Assembly (NCBI GenBank): GCA_038123735.1
Contig: JAYPAP010000029.1
Span: 1 to 32,481 of the forward strand
Direction: 5' to 3'
DNA length: 32,481 nt
From: REDI01 sp038123735
Lineage (GTDB): Bacteria > Myxococcota_A > UBA796 > GCA-2862545
The position numbers and the translations under genes are program-made. Positions 7,907 to 16,038 of the stretch are shown piece after piece (within the stretch, counting starts at the first letter, position 1; every line of letters starts with the position of its first letter). The notes beneath the pieces were generated by a model that saw nothing but the letters and a program-made list of their open reading frames with translations, was not told the origin of the DNA and did not search any database.

Positions 7907-9259
7907 ATGCCAAGCCAGTCAGGTAATGAGAAAAAAGTCCTCCGAATTGGAATCTTGCGGAAGCAGAGACTTGTGCAAGATAAGCTCATCAAGCATGGTG
8001 AGACCGTGCGGGTGGGGGAGTCGCCCAACAGCACGTTCGTCTTTCCGCAGACAAGTCTCGGTGACCCTGAATTTCGCCTGTTCGAGTATGTGAACGGCAA
8101 ATATGTCCTGAGATTTACCAGCGAGATGCGGGGCATCGTGGCATCCGGCGGTGTCACTGTGAAGCTGGACACCTTGAAGTCGGACCCTTCGATCCAGTCT
8201 GATGGCGGCGTCTACAAGTTGGTCTTGTCGGAAACAGACAAAGGGAAGATCACCGTAGATGATGTCGCGGTTCTGTTCCAGTTCGTCAAGCAGCCTGAAA
8301 TGGCACAGGTAGTGAAGCCGCTTGAAAAAGTGAACTTCCATTCCACCACCCTCGACCAAGACGACATGATTTTCTTGGGGTTCTTTGGACTGAACTCCAT
8401 CTTGGGCACCGTATTCGCGGTAGCGCTGGTGCTTATGCCACCGCCACCCGAGGCGAGCTTCGAGGAGTTCGGAAAGCGATTTGCGGACATCGTTATTAAG
8501 GAAAAAGAGCGGAAGGAACAGGAAGAAAAGAAAGAGGAAGACAAGCCGGACGAGGATGAGCTCTCGAATCAGCGCGAAGAGAAGAAGAAAGAAAAAAAGG
8601 AAGAAAAGGCTGAGAAGAAAGAGCAGTCCAAGAAGCCGGTGACGAAAGTTGATGCGGCTAAGATCAGAGAACAGAAAAAAGCTGCTCTGAAAGCAAAAAT
8701 GAAAATTGCGGCAATTGGTACTCGAGGGGACTCAGGCAGCGGCGCCACTACGGATGCGTGGGAAGGAGGTCTGCTCGAAGACTTGTCAGGGGTGAGTGCG
8801 GGCGACGTTGCGCTCGATGGGGACCCCCAAGGAACTCGGGGCGGCAATGTTTCGACCAAGGACATTGACTTAGAGGGGGATGTCAACGTTGGTGATGCTT
8901 CGGCGTCGAAGTCGGCTGCGGTTCCGGATGTCGATATGTCGAACTACGATGTGTCATCTGAGGTTGGCGATACGCTCGATATGGAAGGCGCAGATAGTGC
9001 TGAAGGTGTTGTTCGGGCCAAGCAAGGACAGCTCACCTACTGTTACGAAGAGCAGCTTCGTTCAGACCCGTCGCTTTCCGGGCGGGTCGAAATTCGGTGG
9101 AATGTCGCGGGTGGCCGGGTGACTCAGGCATCTGTCGTCGCCAATACCACTGGCAATGCGTTGCTTGGCAAATGCATCGTGCGGAAAATCAAGAGATGGC
9201 GCTTCCCTACCGATGTCGAGGGATCGACGACCTGGCCGTTCGTCTTCCGCAAGCGCTGA
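7907..9259 (+). CDS. TonB-like protein with FHA-like N-terminus and AgmX/PglI-type C-terminal domain (GltG/GltJ-like)
   Basis: 450 residues; ATG 7907 follows a GGAGA site. The N-terminal 130 residues resemble a degenerate FHA domain (GETVRVGESPNSTFVFP at ~31-47). One membrane helix spans ~154-177. Then comes a Lys/Glu-rich coiled, periplasm-spanning stretch (~195-265), a Gly/Asp-rich linker, and a C-terminal TonB-like domain (~365-450). That domain has CYEEQL at 379, a second cysteine at 423 and the end WPFVFRK. It matches the AgmX/PglI C-terminal domain seen in myxobacterial gliding proteins. By analogy with GltG/GltJ it should carry motor movement from the inner to the outer membrane. The FHA-like part would sense or bind a cytoplasmic partner; its phosphothreonine contacts look poorly kept. 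It is separated from the motor genes by a terminator, so it is probably transcribed on its own. Confidence 0.85.
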   Translation: MPSQSGNEKKVLRIGILRKQRLVQDKLIKHGETVRVGESPNSTFVFPQTSLGDPEFRLFEYVNGKYVLRFTSEMRGIVASGGVTVKLDTLKSDPSIQSDGGVYKLVLSETDKGKITVDDVAVLFQFVKQPEMAQVVKPLEKVNFHSTTLDQDDMIFLGFFGLNSILGTVFAVALVLMPPPPEASFEEFGKRFADIVIKEKERKEQEEKKEEDKPDEDELSNQREEKKKEKKEEKAEKKEQSKKPVTKVDAAKIREQKKAALKAKMKIAAIGTRGDSGSGATTDAWEGGLLEDLSGVSAGDVALDGDPQGTRGGNVSTKDIDLEGDVNVGDASASKSAAVPDVDMSNYDVSSEVGDTLDMEGADSAEGVVRAKQGQLTYCYEEQLRSDPSLSGRVEIRWNVAGGRVTQASVVANTTGNALLGKCIVRKIKRWRFPTDVEGSTTWPFVFRKR

Positions 9260-9510
9260 CCGGTCAAGTAGTCGGGCACCTGCCGGTGTAAGAGGCACGC
9301 AACCACCCGGATGCGAGCGGATTCGGTGAGCCCTCCGGGGCGGCGATACTTCTGCGACCACCGTGATTAATGTCGAGGAATAGAGTCCGTGTCGAGGGCG
9401 TTTGCATGTCTGGTCTAAGCAATAAAGTTTGAAGCGAACTGCAAAGAGCCGACAATTAATGGTAGTACAATGATGGCCGGAGTACGGTCGGCGGGGAAGG
9501 CGTGAGAGAG

Positions 9511-10077
9511 ATGAAACGACTGAAGAACATCGGGGTCATAGTTTGTGGGCTGTTGATGTTGGGTGGCATCTCGTCACAAACGTCCTCTGCCCAGGATTCT
9601 GGCGTAAGTGGGGACCTTCAACGAACCGCTACGGCGACCCCTGCTGAACGGCTTCAGTACGCCGTAGATGCGATTGAAGAGGTGAACGCCACACTGGAGG
9701 AAGCACAGAAGCTCCTTCAGCAAGTTCAGCGCGAGGGTGACAGTCAGAAGGTGGAGTGCTTGGCGAAGCGCGTGGCGGACCTCCGAACGTTGGCAAAGGT
9801 CACGGAACTTGCGGAAGCATCCATGAGGATCGCGATCGAGGCCGGAAATCAAGAGCGTGCAGGGCATGAGATGCGCAAGATTGCGGTAGCGATCTCGAAG
9901 GCCCGTCAGTTGTCATTGGAAGCCCAAGCGTGTATTGAAGAGGCAGGAGTAGCAGCCGGAGAAACTGTGGTTCGAGCAGAAGGTGGGCTCGATAGTGATG
10001 AGGACGAAACGGAGCCGCTCAGCACAGACGTGCTGAATCAGGGCTATGATCCGCCTGATGCTAGCCCGTATAACTAA
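9511..10077 (+). CDS. Secreted helical coiled-coil protein, unknown
   Basis: 188 residues from ATG 9511; GTG 9502 is an alternative but GGAAGG (9495-9500) fits the ATG spacing better. A Sec signal covers about residues 1-28 (cleavage near SSA-Q). The mature protein is almost all helix with heptad-like spacing (e.g. AVDAIEEVNATLEEAQKLL). It has two cysteines (in VECLAKRV and QACIEEAG) about 80 residues apart that could bridge antiparallel helices. The tail is acidic and ends SPYN. No family recognised. It lies between the TonB-like gene and a beta-barrel gene, so a periplasmic adaptor for the same complex is plausible; that is inference. A TACAAT box at 9466-9471 could be a -10 element, without a clear -35. 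Confidence 0.7.
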   Translation: MKRLKNIGVIVCGLLMLGGISSQTSSAQDSGVSGDLQRTATATPAERLQYAVDAIEEVNATLEEAQKLLQQVQREGDSQKVECLAKRVADLRTLAKVTELAEASMRIAIEAGNQERAGHEMRKIAVAISKARQLSLEAQACIEEAGVAAGETVVRAEGGLDSDEDETEPLSTDVLNQGYDPPDASPYN

Positions 10078-10146
10078 GGAACGGTGTTGCATGATGTCCT
10101 TGTCGGTGTCAGGAGCGGCGCTCGTGGGGAGTTCTCACAGAATCCA

Positions 10147-11487
10147 ATGAGTACTTTGGCCAGCCGGTTCCTATTTCGGTGCGTAAGCGCAGCAGTCTGT
10201 TCAGGTCTGTGGAGCGGTTTTACGTTGGCTCATGCTACGCCTGGTGAACATCTTCAGATCGGCAAATCGGCTGAACTAGCGCCTGAAGTCGATCTCGGCT
10301 TCCAATACCGGTCCAACATTGCGCAGGCCAACGTTGGGCAGGACCCGCGCGAACGGCGCAGTGGTGTGGCCCTCACGGTGGCGCCCGGAGCTCGCCTTGA
10401 ACATGATGCCCCTGGGTCGTATCTGCTCCTTCAAGGCAATTATAAGATTATCAAGTACCTGGCGCGGTCACTCTCGGTGGCGGACCAATTCAACGACTTC
10501 GATATTCGTCTGAATGGTGAGTTGCTGCGAGATAAACCGGTTAGTTTGTACTTTAGCGACCGGCCAGCTTTGGTGAACAACAACGCGGATCGCTGGTTTG
10601 GGGGCAATCCGTTTCACACGCGATTTCGCAATGAAGCGCACGGTGGGTTGATCATCCAACCTGGGTCGGTATTGTCCGTCCGAGTTGGCGGTTCCCATGA
10701 GTACGATAATATCCAGATACCACCAGGAGTTGGCGGAACGGGTGACGTTCGCGCGTTCAACAGCCGGCAAGGCGCGGGTGTAAACTGGGATGTCCGGTAC
10801 AAGTTCTTGCCCCGAACGGCGATCGTCGTGATGGGAACGTATAAGTCGTATGACTTGGCTCGAAACTGGATTGTAAGCCCGAACAACCCTGGCGTTGCCA
10901 TTCCCGACTTCCGCCAATTCCGGATCTCGGGTGGCCTTCGCGGGCGCATCACCGAGCGCATGACGATCAACGCCGAACTCGGGTATGGCGCCTCGCCGTA
11001 CGATGAAAACTCCGTCATTGACGTGTGTTCTGGCGGTGTGGACTGCGACCCTACCAACTCAGCCAACCCTTTCGGCAGGGACTTGTCAGGTCTACAGAAG
11101 CTCCTGGTCACGCTGCAGGCCAAGTATAGCGTAGTGAATGGACCGTCCGCATCGCTTACTTACACGCGCGATTTCAATGATGTGTTCTTCTCAAACTTCA
11201 TGACTTACGACACCCTCCGACTCTCCTATGCATCGCCGAAGATCGGTTCGCGAATAGGGTTGTCCGCCACANNNNNNNNNNNNNNNNNNNNNNNNNNNNN
11301 NNNGACCTATGTTGGTGAGACCAACCGTTCAGACCTCTTCGTAGACGGCACCGGCGTAGCAACCTATGCCTTCCGAGACTGGGTCGCCGCAAACGCGGCT
11401 GTGAGCTACCGCCAGCGACTCTCCAACGTCGCGAGCGCTCAATACGTAGATTTTGTACCGCAGATCTACGTCACGTTTGCATACTGA
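10147..11487 (+). CDS. Outer-membrane beta-barrel protein (GltA/GltB- or BBP2-like)
   Basis: 446 residues with a 32-N gap that keeps the frame. I start at ATG 10147 because it opens directly on a signal peptide (cleavage near AHA-T). GTG 10084 has a closer AAGGA but would add a charged leader. The mature part is rich in alternating hydrophobic/polar strands with short turns, and contains the DLGFQYRSNIAQ segment often seen at the first strand of beta-barrel porin type 2 (BBP2) proteins. It ends in the aromatic motif YVTFAY expected for BAM-dependent insertion. A CSGGVDC pair may form an extracellular disulfide. It follows the coiled-coil gene closely, so the two are probably co-transcribed. 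In the Glt system, barrels form the outer-membrane end of the trans-envelope complex; assignment to that role is by context. Confidence 0.78.
   Translation: MSTLASRFLFRCVSAAVCSGLWSGFTLAHATPGEHLQIGKSAELAPEVDLGFQYRSNIAQANVGQDPRERRSGVALTVAPGARLEHDAPGSYLLLQGNYKIIKYLARSLSVADQFNDFDIRLNGELLRDKPVSLYFSDRPALVNNNADRWFGGNPFHTRFRNEAHGGLIIQPGSVLSVRVGGSHEYDNIQIPPGVGGTGDVRAFNSRQGAGVNWDVRYKFLPRTAIVVMGTYKSYDLARNWIVSPNNPGVAIPDFRQFRISGGLRGRITERMTINAELGYGASPYDENSVIDVCSGGVDCDPTNSANPFGRDLSGLQKLLVTLQAKYSVVNGPSASLTYTRDFNDVFFSNFMTYDTLRLSYASPKIGSRIGLSATXXXXXXXXXXXTYVGETNRSDLFVDGTGVATYAFRDWVAANAAVSYRQRLSNVASAQYVDFVPQIYVTFAY
11272..11303. other. Assembly gap (32 N) in beta-barrel gene
   Basis: Thirty-two N within the beta-barrel coding region. 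The frame is the same on both sides, so the estimated length is at least consistent modulo three. Confidence 0.95.
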
Positions 11488-11730
11488 AAGGCTCCCGGGC
11501 TCGCCATGCGCGACGCCTTGTAATGGCACGCTTGATGGCCTGAGTAGCATCGGTCCAACGCGTGATGATGAATAAGCCAGTTTGTAATTGCCCAATTTCA
11601 CTGTGCGATGCGCGCCGTCTAATCAGCCCGTCAAATTATGCATGATCGGCCAGGTCGGGGGTTATGATGTTGAAGTAAATTCTTGGCGTCATGCTGACAC
11701 GTCAAGTTTAGCTTCGAGGGAGTGCGGGAT

Positions 11731-11740
11731 NNNNNNNNNN
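11731..11740. other. Assembly gap (10 N) just before ftsK start
   Basis: Ten N two bases before the first visible ATG of ftsK. The ribosome site and possibly the true start codon fall inside the missing sequence. Confidence 0.95.
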
Positions 11741-11742
11741 GG

Positions 11743-14499
11743 ATGGGGACGGCCGCAAAGTCGAATTTGGGCGGATTCGTAGTCACGCGGCGACGGGAGT
11801 TGGTGCTGCTTTCGTCCTTATTCTTAGGCGTATTTGTCTTGGTTTCTATGATCGGATGGTCGTCGACGGACACCTCCGTCTGGATGGAAGGTGCAGGTAA
11901 CGTGGCCAATCCGTGTGGAGTGGTTGGGGCCTTTGTCGCAGAATGGACCTTCCAGGGATTGGGATACGGGGCGTGGGGAATTGTTCCGTTGTTGGGCATC
12001 TGGGTGCTCAATATGGCAGGACGAGCTCGCCTTTCGGTGCTTCAGTGGGTGGTGGCGAGCGTCATTTTTGCGTGTGTCATGGGCATGGCTCAGCTCGGTT
12101 TTCGGCCGGGAATTTCATTCGAACCAGGCGGCCTTTTGGGGTGGGGAGTAGCGAGCGGCTTGGAAAAAGCAGTTGGCTTTGTGGGCGCGTGGCTGGTCCT
12201 CGTTTCAGGAGTCACCGTGTTGCTCAGCTGGGGTGCACAGATTCCATGGAGTCGAATCGCCGGTTTAGTGATTGGAAAGGTCGAAGAGCAGTCTCCAACC
12301 ATCCGTCGTGGAGCGACGAGCGTCGCTCGTTTCAGCTGGAGCGGAGTGCGTCTGGCGGGCGCTAAATCTGTGGACGTCGCGGGAGTGGCCGGCCGAGCAG
12401 CCAAGTCAGCTGGCGCAGGGGCTGGTCGAGCCATGACGCGCATGGTCGCCTCAGTATTCCGCGGTGACGGGGCGGCCGATACGATGCCGGAACTCCAGCG
12501 CTGGGAGACTGACCATTCGGAAGCCGATGAGCTTGGAGTCGAGTCTGTTCCAGAGGAACTCTTGGCCGAAGAGCCCCAGTCTGACTCTACTCAAGCGCTT
12601 GCTGGTCGTGCTCTCGTCGAGGTGGAATGGGAGCCAACACGAGCGAGCCAGGCCGGTGCAGAGAGCGCCGTTTTGGATATGTTTCCTGAGTTTGCTCCTC
12701 GCTCTTCCGCGCTCGAATCGGTCGTAGAGCATACCCCGGTAGTGCTTGCGCCTCGCTCTGTGGTGCCCGGGGATGTGGTTCCTTCGCTGCAAGTGGACAC
12801 CGCCGTGGCTGACGAAGCCCTGGCTGGCCAGGAAGAAGCCAGTGAACTCGTCGACGCCATCGAGGTTGAGTCCTCGGTGGTAGAGAGCGAGGCCCAGGAC
12901 ATGTCGATGGTGCAGGAGTCGATTGAGGGAGGCGTTGCGCTGCCGCAGGCGGAGCTCGGTCCGGCTGTGAGGCATAATGAACTGCTCGACCTCCGGGTGA
13001 CCGATGATGGCGAGGCCATCCGGGAAGAGGTGGAGTGGTCACTTCCGAAGCTCTCATTGCTCGACGACGTTCCTGAGCAACGCGCGTCTTATGATACGGA
13101 TGAGTTGCGTGCGTTGGGTGGGTTGCTCGAGGAAAAGTTGGCGTCTTTCAGGGTTTTTGGAAAGGTGACTGGGGTTCTTCCTGGGCCGGTCGTCACCATA
13201 TTCGAGTTTCTTCCAGACCCGGGAGTGAAAGTCAGCAAGATCGCTGGTCTATCTGATGATTTGGCCATGGCGTTGAAGGCGATGCGCGTCAGGATCGTGG
13301 CTCCGATTCCAGGGCGGGGTGTGGTTGGCATTGAGATCCCTTCCAAGCGCCGCCTGACGATTTACCTTCGAGAAGTCTTGGCTCACTCTTCGTTCCGTGA
13401 GACTCAAGATGCCCTTCCTTGCATCCTGGGCAAAGACGTGGAGGGGCGGCCAGTCGTCAGCGACCTCGCAAAGATGCCCCACCTGCTTGTTGGCGGAACC
13501 ACGGGGTCAGGGAAGTCCGTTGGTGTGAACGGAATGCTGATGTCGATGCTGTACACGCGCTCTCCCGAAGAGCTTCGGCTGCTGCTGATCGACCCCAAAA
13601 TGCTTGAGTTCGAGATGTACTCGGGGATTCCCCACTTGCTTCATCCGGTCGTCACGGAAGCGAAGATCGCCTCGCAAGCTCTCGCATGGGCATGTCGGGA
13701 AATGGACGATCGCTACGCATTACTCGCGAAGTGGGGCACACGGAACATCGTGAGTTTCAACAAAAAAGTTGACCGTGAACTGGCGAATTGGTCGCGCGAA
13801 AAGGCTGTTAAGTACGCGCCAGTTGGCTGGTCCGCTGAGGACCCGGTACCCCCGAAGCCGTCCAAGCTACCGTACATCGTCATCGTTATCGATGAGTTGG
13901 CGGACCTGATGATGGTGGCAGGGAAAGAGGTTGAGGAGTCTATTTGTCGCATTGCGCAGAAGGCGCGGGCATGTGGAATCCACCTGATCGTCGCAACTCA
14001 ACGTCCGAGTGTCGATGTAGTGACTGGGTTGATCAAGGCGAACTTGCCGACACGGATCGCGTTCACGCTGCGGTCTCGACATGACTCACGCACGGTCCTC
14101 GATGCCATTGGGGCGGAAAACTTGCTTGGGCGAGGGGACATGCTGTTCCAACCACCTGGTAGCAACGGGCTTCAGCGCTGTCATGGAGCATTTGTTAGCG
14201 ACGAAGAGGTGGGGAGAGTCACGACGTTCTTGCGCGAACAAGGGAGTCCGGAGTTCATTCAGTCGCTGGAAGATAATGAGTCGACCAGTGGTGGATTTGA
14301 CGCCGAGATGGAGGATGAACTCTACGATGATGCGGTACGAATCGTTGTACAAGCCGGCAAGGCTTCTACCTCGATGGTCCAACGGCATCTCAAGATTGGA
14401 TACAATCGGGCGGCTCGCATCATCGACGCGATGGAGGCCGCTGGAGTGATCGGTCCAGCCGATGGCGCTAGGCCTCGGGCCGTTTTGGTAGCTCAGTGA
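11743..14499 (+). CDS. ftsK: DNA translocase FtsK
   Basis: 918 residues from ATG 11743; the start is uncertain because an assembly gap touches it. FtsK is the division-septum DNA pump that moves and helps resolve sister chromosomes. Residues ~15-175 carry four membrane helices. A long acidic Glu/Ala/Val-rich linker runs to ~440. The alpha-beta motor follows, with Walker A GGTTGSGKS (~584-592) and Walker B IVIVIDELADLM (~712-723). The C-terminal winged-helix gamma domain (~858-918, TSMVQRHLKIGYNRAARI) reads KOPS-type orienting sites. All key motifs are present. It is followed by lolA genes, the same neighbour as in Escherichia coli. The 255 bases before it hold a gap and no confident promoter. 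Confidence 0.96.
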   Translation: MGTAAKSNLGGFVVTRRRELVLLSSLFLGVFVLVSMIGWSSTDTSVWMEGAGNVANPCGVVGAFVAEWTFQGLGYGAWGIVPLLGIWVLNMAGRARLSVLQWVVASVIFACVMGMAQLGFRPGISFEPGGLLGWGVASGLEKAVGFVGAWLVLVSGVTVLLSWGAQIPWSRIAGLVIGKVEEQSPTIRRGATSVARFSWSGVRLAGAKSVDVAGVAGRAAKSAGAGAGRAMTRMVASVFRGDGAADTMPELQRWETDHSEADELGVESVPEELLAEEPQSDSTQALAGRALVEVEWEPTRASQAGAESAVLDMFPEFAPRSSALESVVEHTPVVLAPRSVVPGDVVPSLQVDTAVADEALAGQEEASELVDAIEVESSVVESEAQDMSMVQESIEGGVALPQAELGPAVRHNELLDLRVTDDGEAIREEVEWSLPKLSLLDDVPEQRASYDTDELRALGGLLEEKLASFRVFGKVTGVLPGPVVTIFEFLPDPGVKVSKIAGLSDDLAMALKAMRVRIVAPIPGRGVVGIEIPSKRRLTIYLREVLAHSSFRETQDALPCILGKDVEGRPVVSDLAKMPHLLVGGTTGSGKSVGVNGMLMSMLYTRSPEELRLLLIDPKMLEFEMYSGIPHLLHPVVTEAKIASQALAWACREMDDRYALLAKWGTRNIVSFNKKVDRELANWSREKAVKYAPVGWSAEDPVPPKPSKLPYIVIVIDELADLMMVAGKEVEESICRIAQKARACGIHLIVATQRPSVDVVTGLIKANLPTRIAFTLRSRHDSRTVLDAIGAENLLGRGDMLFQPPGSNGLQRCHGAFVSDEEVGRVTTFLREQGSPEFIQSLEDNESTSGGFDAEMEDELYDDAVRIVVQAGKASTSMVQRHLKIGYNRAARIIDAMEAAGVIGPADGARPRAVLVAQ

Positions 14500-14644
14500 G
14501 GGTAGAATTGGTCTGGCTCAATAAAAATCTCTCGCGTGAACACAATTTGCTGAATATGTCTGCCCGACGGGACGTCTTCGGATGCAGGCGATTCTTAAAC
14601 TGTGCGGTCGCGCAGTCATCGTTGGCATCTTGGAGCATGGAGTC

Positions 14645-15298
14645 ATGATGAAGTCGGGTTTGGCGTTGCTATTTTTGCTTCAGGTTGGATTGGCGCATGC
14701 CACTGACCCCGTGAGCAATGCGCCGACTGCTCAAGCGATTGATGGGATCACCGCTGCCATCGCGGTTGATGCAATCGAGGCAAAATACTCACGTATCATT
14801 TCGATCCACGCCGATTTTGAGCAGGTGAAGAAGGATGCATTTGGCGAGATTAGCCAGTCCGGTAAGCTTGTAGCGTCTAAGCCGGCGAAGATGCGTTGGG
14901 AATTCACCACGGGCGATCGCCAAGTCTTCGCGACCGATGGATCCACACTCACGGTTTGGGTGCCCACGACCGATTACTTTGAGCAGATGCCGGATACCAC
15001 AGGACAGAGTGTGGCGTCTCAGGGGTTTTTGACGAGTCTGGATCGGCTGGACCAGTTCTTCGATGTTTCCTTGGTGTCAGCGGACAAAACCGATGTCGTC
15101 CTCAGTCTGGCTCCCAAGGGAGGCGGTCAGGTCAAGGGCTTATTGTTGGGCTTCTCTCGCGATTGGGAAGTCAAGTCGGCGAAGATTACTGACCACTACG
15201 ACAACATTACTGAGCTTTCCTTCAGTGGCGTGAAGTATGACCAGCCCACGTCAGATGAATTGTTCCGGTTCGGGAAGCCTACGGCGCTGGACCGATGA
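14645..15298 (+). CDS. lolA: LolA-family outer-membrane lipoprotein carrier, copy 1
   Basis: 217 residues from ATG 14645 (or 14648), with GGAG at 14639-14642; the start gives a clean signal peptide MMKSGLALLFLLQVGLAHA. LolA is the periplasmic chaperone that carries lipoproteins from the LolCDE exporter to the outer membrane. Family signatures are the early HADFEQVKKDAFGEISQSG block, the KPAKMRWEFTTG strand, DGSTLTVW, and a C-terminal NITELSFSGVKYDQPTSDELF segment. These follow the order of E. coli LolA. It differs from copy 2 in the loop after DGSTL and has Phe at its YFEQMPD position. The stop overlaps the next start (ATGA), so both copies are co-translated. It could carry a specialised set of cargo. 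Confidence 0.85.
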   Translation: MMKSGLALLFLLQVGLAHATDPVSNAPTAQAIDGITAAIAVDAIEAKYSRIISIHADFEQVKKDAFGEISQSGKLVASKPAKMRWEFTTGDRQVFATDGSTLTVWVPTTDYFEQMPDTTGQSVASQGFLTSLDRLDQFFDVSLVSADKTDVVLSLAPKGGGQVKGLLLGFSRDWEVKSAKITDHYDNITELSFSGVKYDQPTSDELFRFGKPTALDR

Positions 15299-15969
15299 TG
15301 AAGAGTCTTAGGAGTCTCGCGTTATTGAGCGCCCTGGCATTGACTTCGTCGATTGGAGCGTATGGGCAGGATGCTGAAGGTGAGGCAGCCACTCCGCCAG
15401 TGGTTGAAGACCAGAGCTACAAGCCCGTCGTCGAGAAGATCGAAGCGAAATACAAGACTGTGGAGACCATTCAGGCGTCGTTTACCCAGGTGAAAAAGGA
15501 TGCCTTTGGGGAAGTGGCCCAAGACGGCGACCTCGTCCTGCGTCGGCCGAATCAGATGCGGTGGAGATTCACCACGGGGACCGAACAATTGTTTGTTTCC
15601 GATGGTAGTACCCTCTGGATCTACACCAAGGCCGAGAACCAAGTCTTGCGCATCTCGGACACGTCGGCGGCCAACAGTACCGCGAATACCTTCCTTACGA
15701 GCCTGGATAGCTTGGACGAAGTGTTCAACGTGAAGCTGATCTCGCAGGAGGCCGGCGCTACGCTTGAGCTGATTCCGCGGCAGCAGGGCATGTACCGCTC
15801 GATTCTCTTGTCGGTCGATGAAGCACAGGTGCTAAAAAACGTGAAGTTCGTCGACCAATACGACAACGTGACCGACCTGACGTTCCGCGATGTGAAGCTG
15901 AATGCGCCGGTGGAATCGTCGGTCTTTCAGTTTGTGCCTCCAGACGGCTCGACAGTCATAGACAACTGA
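15295..15969 (+). CDS. lolA: LolA-family outer-membrane lipoprotein carrier, copy 2
   Basis: 224 residues; ATG 15295 overlaps the stop of copy 1. Signal peptide ~1-24 (cleavage near AYG-Q). The mature part starts with a short acidic stretch and then follows LolA closely: IQASFTQVKKDAFGEVAQDG, RPNQMRWRFTTG, VSDGSTLWIYTKAENQV and the closing FQFVPPDGSTVID. This copy resembles E. coli LolA more than copy 1 does in the SDG-TLW-Y and FxFxPPxG motifs, so it may be the housekeeping carrier. The pair is a tandem duplication by eye: QVKKDAFGE, FTTG, DGSTL and FLTSLD are identical in both. No lolB or lolCDE is in the window. Confidence 0.88.
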   Translation: MMKSLRSLALLSALALTSSIGAYGQDAEGEAATPPVVEDQSYKPVVEKIEAKYKTVETIQASFTQVKKDAFGEVAQDGDLVLRRPNQMRWRFTTGTEQLFVSDGSTLWIYTKAENQVLRISDTSAANSTANTFLTSLDSLDEVFNVKLISQEAGATLELIPRQQGMYRSILLSVDEAQVLKNVKFVDQYDNVTDLTFRDVKLNAPVESSVFQFVPPDGSTVIDN

Positions 15970-15984
15970 CACGCTCATGGCGCC

Positions 15985-16002
15985 CGCGGGTTATGTCCCG
16001 CG
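15985..16002 (+). promoter_or_regulatory. Short GC hairpin between lolA copy 2 and rimO
   Basis: CGCGGG (15985-15990) and CCCGCG (15997-16002) form a perfect 6-base stem with a 6-base loop, 16 bases after the lolA stop. There is no T-run. It may mark an mRNA end or separate the two genes' translation; role unproven. Confidence 0.35.
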
Positions 16003-16038
16003 CCGTTGGTCTATGCCGACCGAAACTGTGGGGTCGAT

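Noticed and set aside
7672..8172. Minus-strand open frame of 166 codons
   Set aside because: It lies antisense across the start of the TonB/FHA gene and has no recognisable protein features.
9257..9266. Perfect palindrome TGACCGGTCA at the stop of the TonB/FHA gene
   Set aside because: Ten bases only, partly coding, without a T-run or repeat elsewhere that I can see; likely chance.
11524..11539. Sigma-54-like promoter (TGGCACG with a possible -12 element) before ftsK
   Set aside because: The -24 half is perfect but the GC of the -12 half is shifted by one base, and ftsK is not a usual sigma-54 target. Too weak to call.
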